Assembly: GCF_023336755.1 (NCBI RefSeq)
Contig: NZ_JALZWP010000003.1
Span: forward strand, 1 to 64,000
DNA: 64,000 nucleotides
Reading direction: 5' to 3'
Origin: Roseinatronobacter domitianus
GTDB taxonomy: Bacteria; Pseudomonadota; Alphaproteobacteria; Rhodobacterales; Rhodobacteraceae
The notes beneath the pieces were generated by a model. It made no database searches and had not been told where the DNA came from. It saw only the letters and a list, made by a program, of their open reading frames with translations. The position numbers and the translations under genes are program-made. Positions 17,264-24,707 of this stretch are shown piece after piece. Within the stretch, counting starts at the first letter, position 1; each line of letters begins with the position of its first letter.

Positions 17264-19615
17264 TCAGTCCGATTTCTGGCGCGCATCCTCTATCGCCTGC
17301 CACACCCTGTAGGGCGTTGCCGGCATATCAAGATGCCGGATACCCAAGGGCGCAAGTGCATTGATCACGGCATTCATATAGGCAGGCAGGGCACCTACTG
17401 CGCCCGCCTCGCCCGCACCTTTTATGCCCAAGGCATTATTGGTGCTTGGCACCGGATTGGATATAACGTCGATCATGGGCAAATCTGATGCGCGCGGCAT
17501 TGGATAATCCATGAACGACCCGGTCAGAAGTTGCGCGGAGTCGGCGTCGAAGACAATTTCCTCTCCTGCGGCCTGTCCGATACCTTGTGCAACGCCACCG
17601 TGTATCTGGCCCTTGACCAGCATGGGGTTCACCACCGTGCCTACATCGTCAACCACCAGATAACGCTCAATGCTTACCCGGCCGGTTTTCGGATCCAACT
17701 CTACCTCGCAGACATGCACGCCGTTCGGGAAATTGGCCTCGGGCGGAACGACAATTGCCGACGCCCCCAGCCCCATGTCCCAATCCAGCGGCAGCTTGCC
17801 GCGTATGAACGACGCACGCGCGACATCCTCGATCCGGATATTGCGGTTGCTGTCGCGGACGTGGAATGTGCCCTCGGCAAAATCAATCTGTGCGGGGTCG
17901 GCTTCCAGCAGATGCGCGGCTATTTCCTTGGCGCGCGCAAGCACCTTGTCCGCAGCGCGCTGCAATGCCAGCCCCCCGGCCATAGCCGAACGAGACCCGA
18001 ACGTGCCGCGCCCATGAATAACCCGATCAGTGTCGCCAGACGTTACGCGGACGGCTTCGGGTTGCACGCCCAGAAATTCGACAGCCATCTGGCGAAAGGT
18101 TGTCTCGTGACCTTGGCCATGGTTCTGCGTGCCCATCAGCAGGGTCACGCCCCCACCAGTGTCAAAGCGTATTTCCGCGCCTTCTTCATTGGTATTGCGA
18201 AACGGGCCGCCCGCGATCTCTATCGCGTTGATTAGCGCTATGCCACGCAACATTCCGCGCGCTTCAGACTGTTTTTTCCGCGCCTCGAACCCCTTGTAGT
18301 CAGAGGCGTCCAAGGCGATATCCATGTTCTTCTCGAACTCACCCGTATCATAGACGAACAGAAACCCGGTATCATAGGGCATTGCAGAGGCAGGGATCAG
18401 GTTGCGGCGCCGTAAGTCCACCGGGTCTATGCCCAGTTCTTGTGCCGCCAGGTCGATGACACGTTCGATGGCATAAGTGGCTTCGGGACGGCCCGCACCG
18501 CGATAGGGTGCTGTTGGCTGTGTGTTTGTGAACACGCCAAGAACTTCGGCATGAATGGCTGGCGTGGTATAGACACCCGATAACCCGCCCAGATTGTTCG
18601 TCGGTGAATGGGGTGTGTTGAACCCTAGATAAGCACCCAGATTGGCCTTCGTTCGCACCCTCAGCCCCAGAAATGTGCCCGCCTTGTCCAGGGCAAGCTC
18701 AACATGTGTGAAATTGTCTCGCGCATGGAAATCCGACAGGAAAGATTCTGAACGAGTGGCGGTCCAACGCACAGGGCGGCCCAGTTTTTTCGCCGCCCAA
18801 AGGACAAGTATATGTTCAGGATACGGGCTGCCCTTCATCCCGAATGCCCCGCCGACATCGGGTGCAATCACGCGCAGGCGCATTGGGTCGATCCCCAAGG
18901 TGTTTTCAGCAATCTCACTTCGAATTTTGTGAGGAATCTGAACGCCCGATGTCAAAGTATAGCGGTCGTCTATCGCGTCATAGCTTCCAAGCGCGTTGCG
19001 CGGCTCCAGCGCATTGGCGGAAACACGGGTCACACGAAAATCCAGACGGGTCACATGGTCGGCCTTGGCAAAGGCACTTTCTACTCGCGCAGAGTCGCCG
19101 GCTTCGAAAACAAAGGAAATGTTATCATCTACCAGCCCCGGCCAAACCGCAGGGGCGTCAGGCTCGGCCGCGGCCAGCGCGCTGCCGACGGCCTCAAGGG
19201 GCTCATACTCGACCTCGACCAAATCGGCGGCATCGCGCGCGGCATTGCGCGTTTCGGCAACAACGATCGCCACACCTTCGCCAATAAAGCGAACCCTCTC
19301 AATCGCAAGCGGGTAAAAGGGCGGGCGCTCCATCGGGGTGCCATCGCGCTTGTGGCGCTGGACCATGGTGTGCAAGCGGCCAATGCCATCCGCGATCAAG
19401 TCTTTCCCGGTCAGCACGCCCAGCACGCCCGGATGCCCTTCGGCCTCTGATGTGTCGATATCAAGAATTCGCGCCGCCGCATGGGGCGCGCGGATCACGG
19501 CCATATAGGTTTCACGCGCTGCGACAATGTCATCGACATAGCGCCCGCGACCGGTGGTCAGGCGACGATCTTCTGAGCGCGGAATGGATTGTCCAATGCC
19601 TGCATGCGGTGTCAT
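17264..19615 (-). CDS. Molybdenum hydroxylase large (molybdopterin-binding) subunit
   Basis: The 783-residue protein has an N-terminal xanthine-dehydrogenase a/b hammerhead domain (about 20-135) and the molybdopterin domain. Cofactor-contact motif GGAFGMKG lies at 255-262, the active-site loop reads APYRGAGRPEA at 369-379, and the catalytic base is Glu736 in GIKGAGEAGAVGALP. True form I CO dehydrogenase has a CSFR loop there, so this is not CO dehydrogenase but a hydroxylase of an organic (often N-heteroaromatic) substrate. Start follows GGAGCAACAG. It is third in the operon FAH - decarboxylase-like - large subunit. Its FAD and FeS partners are at 2.3-3.6 kb. Confidence 0.93.
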   Translation of the reverse strand: MTPHAGIGQSIPRSEDRRLTTGRGRYVDDIVAARETYMAVIRAPHAAARILDIDTSEAEGHPGVLGVLTGKDLIADGIGRLHTMVQRHKRDGTPMERPPFYPLAIERVRFIGEGVAIVVAETRNAARDAADLVEVEYEPLEAVGSALAAAEPDAPAVWPGLVDDNISFVFEAGDSARVESAFAKADHVTRLDFRVTRVSANALEPRNALGSYDAIDDRYTLTSGVQIPHKIRSEIAENTLGIDPMRLRVIAPDVGGAFGMKGSPYPEHILVLWAAKKLGRPVRWTATRSESFLSDFHARDNFTHVELALDKAGTFLGLRVRTKANLGAYLGFNTPHSPTNNLGGLSGVYTTPAIHAEVLGVFTNTQPTAPYRGAGRPEATYAIERVIDLAAQELGIDPVDLRRRNLIPASAMPYDTGFLFVYDTGEFEKNMDIALDASDYKGFEARKKQSEARGMLRGIALINAIEIAGGPFRNTNEEGAEIRFDTGGGVTLLMGTQNHGQGHETTFRQMAVEFLGVQPEAVRVTSGDTDRVIHGRGTFGSRSAMAGGLALQRAADKVLARAKEIAAHLLEADPAQIDFAEGTFHVRDSNRNIRIEDVARASFIRGKLPLDWDMGLGASAIVVPPEANFPNGVHVCEVELDPKTGRVSIERYLVVDDVGTVVNPMLVKGQIHGGVAQGIGQAAGEEIVFDADSAQLLTGSFMDYPMPRASDLPMIDVISNPVPSTNNALGIKGAGEAGAVGALPAYMNAVINALAPLGIRHLDMPATPYRVWQAIEDARQKSD

Positions 19616-19645
19616 CTGTTGCTCCGTTATTGGCGCGTTTGAGGC

Positions 19646-20632
19646 TTAATCGACAAGCCGCAATGTAGAGGGGTGAAACAGCTCTTCCGGAGCGACCTTT
19701 CGGCTGGCCGTGCCATCAGCATGCATGTAGCGGGTCATCGCCTCCAACTCGGCGCGGTTGCGCTCAAAGCCATATGGCCATGGGTCGCCGCCGGTTATCG
19801 CCATCGTATCGGCATAGTCATGCGCGGCCCATGGCAGCGAAATTCGCAACACATTGCCAAGTGCCATTTCGTCCTGACGCATTCGCTTGGCCTTGGAAAA
19901 CGCATTGAACAGCGCCTCGGGCAACCATGGGTGTGCTTCGGCGATATCTTTGCGCAATGCCAGCGCATGCATGATCGGGAAGAAACCGGTCTTGTGATAA
20001 TAGTCAACCTCTGCGGCTCGCAGGTCTGGGTAGAGCCGCGCAATCCTTGGATCGCCGCGCAGCAGACTGGCCGGAACGCGCGGGCTGATAATGGCATCCA
20101 GACGCCCGGTCAAAAGCATCTCATCCAAGGTGTCGTCTGTATCGATGGGTTTGACCACGATGTCTTCTGGCAGCTTTATGGCAATCCGTTCTCCCGCACT
20201 CGGGGCATTGAGCCCGCCGACATGCCATGTCACATCCGACGCTGCGACCCCTTCGTCGGCCATCATACCGCGGACCCACATAGCAGCGGTTTGCTGGTAT
20301 TCCGGGACCCCGATTTTGGCACCTTTCAAATCCGCCAAAGATGAAATCCCGGCCCCTGAGCGAATGAATATCGCAGAATGTCGGAATGCTCGCGACAGGA
20401 ACACAGGAACCGCAATGTAATGCGCGTCTCCGCGTGCTGTTGTTATGATATGGCTCGACATCGACAATTCGGTCAATTCGAAGCTTTGATTGTTGAGTGC
20501 TTCTCTAAAGATCGCCTCTGGCTCGGAAAAATTCATCCCGATCTTGCAACCAGGCACGTCTACCTCGCCTGTAGCGAATAGCCGCGTGCGGTCCGTCGCA
20601 ACGCAGGTGATGGTGAATTCGGGTTTGCTCAT
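19646..20632 (-). CDS. 4,5-dihydroxyphthalate decarboxylase-like protein
   Basis: The 328-residue protein has a periplasmic-binding-protein fold but no signal peptide (MSKPEFTITCVATDRTRLF), as in cytoplasmic 4,5-dihydroxyphthalate decarboxylase (Pht5). Matching segments are EALNNQSFELTELSMSSHI, IPVFLSRAFRH-like IAVPVFLSRAFRHSAIFI, IGVPEYQQTAAMWVRGMMAD and the C-terminal DPWPYGFERNRAELEAM. It may decarboxylate a dihydroxylated aromatic or pyridine acid. A periplasmic ABC binding protein is the alternative, but no ABC permease genes are nearby. AGGTAG precedes the ATG. It lies 37 bases after the FAH gene. Confidence 0.8.
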   Translation of the reverse strand: MSKPEFTITCVATDRTRLFATGEVDVPGCKIGMNFSEPEAIFREALNNQSFELTELSMSSHIITTARGDAHYIAVPVFLSRAFRHSAIFIRSGAGISSLADLKGAKIGVPEYQQTAAMWVRGMMADEGVAASDVTWHVGGLNAPSAGERIAIKLPEDIVVKPIDTDDTLDEMLLTGRLDAIISPRVPASLLRGDPRIARLYPDLRAAEVDYYHKTGFFPIMHALALRKDIAEAHPWLPEALFNAFSKAKRMRQDEMALGNVLRISLPWAAHDYADTMAITGGDPWPYGFERNRAELEAMTRYMHADGTASRKVAPEELFHPSTLRLVD

Positions 20633-20669
20633 GGTGCTACCTGACGTTGGAAAAAGAAAAGATCGTTCG

Positions 20670-21536
20670 TTACGCGACGGGGTTTGACAGCGTGCCGATG
20701 CCGGAGATCGATACCGAGACGGTGTCGCCCGGTTTCAGATACAAGGGGGGCTTGTGGCCAATCCCGACCCCGGCCGGGGTGCCGGTGGCGATTATGTCAC
20801 CGGGGTAAAGCGTCATGGTGGCGCTTAAAGTTTCGATCAGCGTTGGGATGTCAAAGATCAGATCACGGATTGACGCACGCTGACGCTCTTCCCCATTCAC
20901 GGTTGTCACCAGTTCCTGATCGACAATATCGTGAAGCTGGTCAGCGGTCACGATCCACGGACCAACTGGACCAAAGCTATCAAGGCTTTTCCCAATAAGC
21001 CATTGATTATGCGTCTTTTGCAATGCGCGCGACGTCACATCATTACAAATTGTGTATCCGAAGATCGTATCCCAAGCATCCGCTTTGGAAACCTTGTGCG
21101 CCTGTTTTCCGATTACAATCGCAAGCTCGCCCTCATAGTCGACAGTGTTCGTCGGGTCCAACGACGCCCGAATAGCGGTGCCATCGGCTACAACACTGGA
21201 CCCAAGTTTTGCAAAAATCACTGGCGCTTGTGGAATTTCATCCTGCGCGGTCGAATCGAAGCCACTGCCAAAGAATTCTTTCGCATGGGCATGATAGTTT
21301 TTGCCCACACATATGATGGCTCTGTCACGAGATGCGACCGGCGCTTCAAGTTGGACCGAAGACAGGGCAATACGGTTTGACGTGGATTTGGTCGAGGCGC
21401 GCCCCGACATGCCGGCCCCGATCAGGTCAAGCAACAAAGGGCCGTGATCGCCGCGCGCGATCACTGTGATCACATCATCTTCGACAAGCCCAAGCCCTGG
21501 GCCATCAGAATCCCTGAAAGCTGCAACAATCATCAT
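20670..21536 (-). CDS. Fumarylacetoacetate hydrolase (FAH) family protein, copy 2
   Basis: The 288-residue protein has an N-terminal FAH_N-like region and the FAH core: CVGKNYHAHAKEF (about residue 77), metal ligands in DYEGELAIVIGK and ICNDVTSRALQ, then KSLDSFGPVGPWIVT and TGTPAGVGIGHKPPLYLKPGD. It is only distantly alike to the first copy, so the two probably act on different intermediates. It is the first gene of the leftward operon. ATG 21536 (or 21533) is preceded by ACGAGGAT and lies 15 bases from the operator-like box. Confidence 0.92.
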   Translation of the reverse strand: MMIVAAFRDSDGPGLGLVEDDVITVIARGDHGPLLLDLIGAGMSGRASTKSTSNRIALSSVQLEAPVASRDRAIICVGKNYHAHAKEFFGSGFDSTAQDEIPQAPVIFAKLGSSVVADGTAIRASLDPTNTVDYEGELAIVIGKQAHKVSKADAWDTIFGYTICNDVTSRALQKTHNQWLIGKSLDSFGPVGPWIVTADQLHDIVDQELVTTVNGEERQRASIRDLIFDIPTLIETLSATMTLYPGDIIATGTPAGVGIGHKPPLYLKPGDTVSVSISGIGTLSNPVA

Positions 21537-21550
21537 ATCCTCGTGTCTTG

Positions 21551-21593
21551 TTATTATTATCGATGATATAATAAACTATCGTCACCGGGTCAA
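21551..21593 (-). promoter_or_regulatory. Promoter with operator-like box before FAH/decarboxylase/large-subunit operon
   Basis: On the minus strand TTGACC (21593-21588) and TATATC (21570-21565) are 17 bases apart. The -10 element is embedded in a near-perfect inverted repeat (21551-21574) with TTATTAT arms around ATCGATGATA. This is the third copy of the box seen at 8.6 and 9.8 kb. The rest of the gap up to the BLUF gene (21594-21839) shows no further gene or clear signal. Confidence 0.7.
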
Positions 21594-21839
21594 GCTGCTA
21601 GGGCACCGCAGCCGACATGCCGACAGGCGCATCAGACCACGTCTATCAAAACGGCTATACCTGGCGGGCGGTGCACGGGCTGCTGAACAGGCAGTTTCAG
21701 GTGCCTTCGCGGCGAATTGGGTAGAGGGCAAAATCTGACGTGCTTCATGGCCGATGTCAGCAGACCAAGAAATCTGCCTTTATCCGTGCCAAGTAGACAG
21801 GGATGTGCCATGCTCGCACAAGCAGCAAAAGGCCTACCC

Positions 21840-22262
21840 ATGTCAGTTTATCGCGCGATCTACACATCACGCCCATTCGGCTTTGACAGCAATACACTGA
21901 ACAGCATTCTGGTGCATGCGCAGCACGCCAACCCCAGCGTTGGCATTACTGGCGCATTGATCTGCCGCGAAGACGTCTATCTGCAACTTCTGGAAGGTCC
22001 GGAAGATGCCGTCAGGAACGTCATGGAACGTATCAGGCGCGATGACAGACATGTAGAATTCCAAGTTCATGTCGAGCACACTGTACCTGAACGAATGTTT
22101 GGGAAATGGGCCATGCTGCATGATCCCGCCGCGACATGGATATGGTCACGCTCTGAGGTCCGAGACGACGCGATCGAGCGCACCACCGAAGCAGAGGTAG
22201 AAGGATTTTTCGAAAGGCTCCGCGACAAAATGGATACCGCAGGTGCGGGAATGTCCGACTGA
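21840..22262 (+). CDS. BLUF-domain blue-light photoreceptor
   Basis: From ATG 21840 (AAAGG upstream) the protein is 140 residues and consists almost only of a BLUF domain. All photocycle residues are present: Tyr8 (IYTSR), Asn31 (ANPSVGITGAL), Gln49 (YLQLLEG), Trp90 and Met92 (FGKWAM). The Asn-Gln and Gln-Trp distances equal those of AppA. It should bind FAD and sense blue light. ATG 21810 would add ten residues. There is no attached output domain, so it must act through a partner protein, as short BLUF proteins do. It is separated from the catabolic island by its divergent orientation. Confidence 0.92.
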   Translation: MSVYRAIYTSRPFGFDSNTLNSILVHAQHANPSVGITGALICREDVYLQLLEGPEDAVRNVMERIRRDDRHVEFQVHVEHTVPERMFGKWAMLHDPAATWIWSRSEVRDDAIERTTEAEVEGFFERLRDKMDTAGAGMSD

Positions 22263-22400
22263 TCCACCCAACCCGGATAAGCGGAATGGCGCATCTGAAC
22301 GAGGCCGCGAGGGTCGTGTGACTGTGACGCGACGAGATATCTTCCCTCCCCTCGGCGGCACCGTGGCCTGAAGCCCCGCCGTGATGCGCCCCAGTAGAAT

Positions 22401-22582
22401 TGTCCACGAATTGGGACAGGTTTATGTCTTTTCTGTAGGATCAAGAGACGGCGGAAACGGGAGGCAAACACGAAGAAATCGTCCTGAAATGGCGTCGGGT
22501 TGAAGTTCTGCAAGGACAAGGCATCTTCATCTATGATGCTGTGCGGCATGTCAGCGGGACGCCGCAGACCTGTTCCCGATAA
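22401..22582 (+). pseudogene. Remnant of IS3-family transposase OrfA
   Basis: A plus-strand frame from 22454 to the stop at 22580-22582 reads KHEEIVLKWRRVEVLQGQG and IYDAVRHV, the N-terminal helix-turn-helix of IS3-family (IS511-like) OrfA, in which EEIV-LRQVEVL-QG is characteristic. Upstream, the RRRKRE part lies in another frame and an in-frame TAG follows ATG 22424, so the reading frame is broken. TGTCCACGAATTGGGACAGG at 22401-22420 could be the old left terminal repeat. Nothing else of the element remains, and the gap 22263-22600 otherwise shows no gene. Confidence 0.6.
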
Positions 22583-22600
22583 GGGCTGCCATCGCAAGCT

Positions 22601-23938
22601 TCACACGTTGGGACCGGGGCGCATCGGGCTGCCATCGGTAAAGCGCGACATCCTGAACCGTTGTAGATCATGGCCAACATTCCCGCCCGTAGCCAGCGCC
22701 GCGAGCACACGGCCCATGGCCGGCCCTATGCCGAAACCATGTCCTGACATGCCTGTGCCGATCGTCAGACCGGGCATGGTTGTGGCGCGGTCTACCACGG
22801 GGACAAGATCGGGCATTGTATCAATCATTCCGGCCCAAGCCGCCTGAACGCGCACAGGGGGTAAACCCGGAAACAACTGCTGAAAATCGCGCAGCAGCTT
22901 TTCAAGCTTGCGCGTGTTGGGTGCGGGATCAAGGATCCGCATTGCCTCGAACGGGGTTGTCTGCTCTGCATCCCAGCGCCGCGCGGTGCCCCATGCATCC
23001 GGAAAACCCTTGGGCGCAAAGGGCAGCAGACGCTGACCAAACGGCGCGGCGCGCAGTTGTGCCAGATACTTGGGAAAGGCGCGCACCGCATCAGGACCAA
23101 CAAACAACTCCGGCGCGCCGGGCGGGGCCAAGGTGTAGCCGCCGTCGGCCCGGCGGCGAAAAGCCACCTTGCGGGTCGTCGCAGCACCGTCATGGATATT
23201 CGGTAGTGGTTCAGTTGCTGCCACGTTTTCGCGCACCGACAGTTGCGGGATGCTGATGCCGTGATTGCGCAAAAACAGCGACGACCATGCGCCGCCTGCC
23301 AATACGACCTCCGGTGCCGCGATCCGGCCTGCCTCTGTGATAACACCGACAACGCGGCCTGCAGCGATGTCCAGCATACGCACGGCACAGTTTTCGACAA
23401 TCTGGACACCGTCGCGCGCGGCAATCGCCGCCAAAGCAGGCACCGCGACCCACGGTTCCGCGCGCAAATCAGACGGGGTGACCAAGGCTCCCTTGATACC
23501 AGCGGTACGCATATCTGGAAACTGAGCTGCGACCTCTTGGGTCGATAAAATCTTGCTGTCCAAGCCGTTTTCATAGGCCGCCGGCAGCCAATCGGCATAG
23601 CCCTTCATATGGGCATCGGTCGTGGCAAGATACGTGGTCCCAGTCTGACGCAAGCCAATGTCGACATTGGTCTGTGCAGATAGCTCATGCCAGAGCTTGT
23701 TCGCTTCAACCATGATTGGCAGTTCATCAGGATCGCGCCCTTGCTGACGAATCCACCCCCAGTTGCGGCTGGATTGTTCTGCCGCAACACGTCCTTTTTC
23801 CAGCAGCACAACACGGTGTCCTGCACGCGCTGCGTAAAGTGCAGCGCACACACCGATCACGCCGCCCCCGATCACAACAACGTCTGCCTGAGCGGGTAAA
23901 GGACCAGGATAAGTAACCGGTGTGTCGAGTGTGATCAT
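22601..23938 (-). CDS. FAD-dependent oxidoreductase (D-amino acid oxidase/DadA fold)
   Basis: The 445-residue protein opens with the Rossmann dinucleotide motif ADVVVIGGGVIGVCAALYAARAGHRVVLLEK (about residues 18-48, GxGxxG at 24-29). It continues with the DAO-type SSRNWGWIRQQGRDPDELPIM segment and a C-terminal FAD-contact stretch, TIGTGMSGHGFGIGPAMGRVLA. Such enzymes oxidise amines or amino acids with release of H2O2 or transfer to an electron acceptor. It resembles glycine/D-amino acid oxidase relatives in roseobacters. It stands alone with no operon partner. Substrate is unknown. Confidence 0.87.
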   Translation of the reverse strand: MITLDTPVTYPGPLPAQADVVVIGGGVIGVCAALYAARAGHRVVLLEKGRVAAEQSSRNWGWIRQQGRDPDELPIMVEANKLWHELSAQTNVDIGLRQTGTTYLATTDAHMKGYADWLPAAYENGLDSKILSTQEVAAQFPDMRTAGIKGALVTPSDLRAEPWVAVPALAAIAARDGVQIVENCAVRMLDIAAGRVVGVITEAGRIAAPEVVLAGGAWSSLFLRNHGISIPQLSVRENVAATEPLPNIHDGAATTRKVAFRRRADGGYTLAPPGAPELFVGPDAVRAFPKYLAQLRAAPFGQRLLPFAPKGFPDAWGTARRWDAEQTTPFEAMRILDPAPNTRKLEKLLRDFQQLFPGLPPVRVQAAWAGMIDTMPDLVPVVDRATTMPGLTIGTGMSGHGFGIGPAMGRVLAALATGGNVGHDLQRFRMSRFTDGSPMRPGPNV

Positions 23939-24194
23939 GAATGACAGGCTCCCTTATGTCCAACTGTGCTTCGGCCAGTCGACGTAGGCAGATAATGCAT
24001 CAACGCGAGTTGTTGTCCAACGAAGCGTTCTAGGTCTGGGTGATGCTGGCCGAAGCACGGACCACCACTTTCACGCATCGGCGCAAGGCGTTCATGCTTT
24101 CCACACCACAATCCGTGGGCTGCGCTGCATTGAGTCGGCGCTGCTGCCACTTGCTTTGCATACAAGCAAAATTCAAACCGAGCGCTTTTGGCGA

Positions 24195-24515
24195 TCACTC
24201 CGAGCGGGAACGATTCAACCGCAACCGCATATCCAGGGCGCTGCGTCCGCCGATCTCAAACTCGCCCACCACATGCCGCCATTCGCCCGCAGACATCCGC
24301 TTTCGGTGTGAAAACCGCACCGAATGAAGCGGGCCGTCGATCTGATCGTGCCAGAATTCGATAAACTCGAACAGGCGCGGATAGTCGGGGGCCAGATCAT
24401 ACTCCTGCCACAGAAACGTGTTCAGCACATGAGTATGATCGGGCATGCGGTAAATCATTTCTGCCGTGGTCAGCCCATAGCCTTTCAGCATCAATTCGGT
24501 GGGGGATGCAGTCAT
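24195..24515 (-). CDS. usg: Usg-family protein
   Basis: From ATG 24515 (AAGAGGT upstream) the protein has 106 residues: LMLKGYGLTTAEMIYRMPDH and LWQEYDLAPDYPRLFEF, then GPLHSVRFSHRK. This is the conserved body of the short alphaproteobacterial Usg family, whose biochemical role is unknown. The upstream 24516-24707 region serves the divergent gyrA. The 256-base gap 23939-24194 towards the oxidoreductase shows no gene. Confidence 0.85.
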   Translation of the reverse strand: MTASPTELMLKGYGLTTAEMIYRMPDHTHVLNTFLWQEYDLAPDYPRLFEFIEFWHDQIDGPLHSVRFSHRKRMSAGEWRHVVGEFEIGGRSALDMRLRLNRSRSE

Positions 24516-24707
24516 TTTCAACCTCTTGCAACGCTGGATCATGAAATCATGCCAAGCAAAATATAATTTTCAATGAAAACATATTGTTAGCCACCCACCA
24601 TCACGGCTGCCAAAATGCCGGGGCGCGAGCCATTGCACCCCATATCGTGCATCTGATACGGTAGCCCCAACCAAATATAGATTGCCCCAACAGCACATGA
24701 GGGTCCA

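Noticed and set aside
2303-19615. Calling the molybdenum hydroxylase a CO dehydrogenase (coxMSL) because of CoxG and CoxD/E-like genes
   Set aside because: The active-site loop is PYRGAGRPE, not the CSFR-containing loop of form I CO dehydrogenase, and the neighbours are organic-acid catabolic genes.
19646-20632. ABC transporter substrate-binding protein
   Set aside because: No signal peptide and no ABC permease or ATPase nearby; Pht5-type decarboxylase segments fit better.
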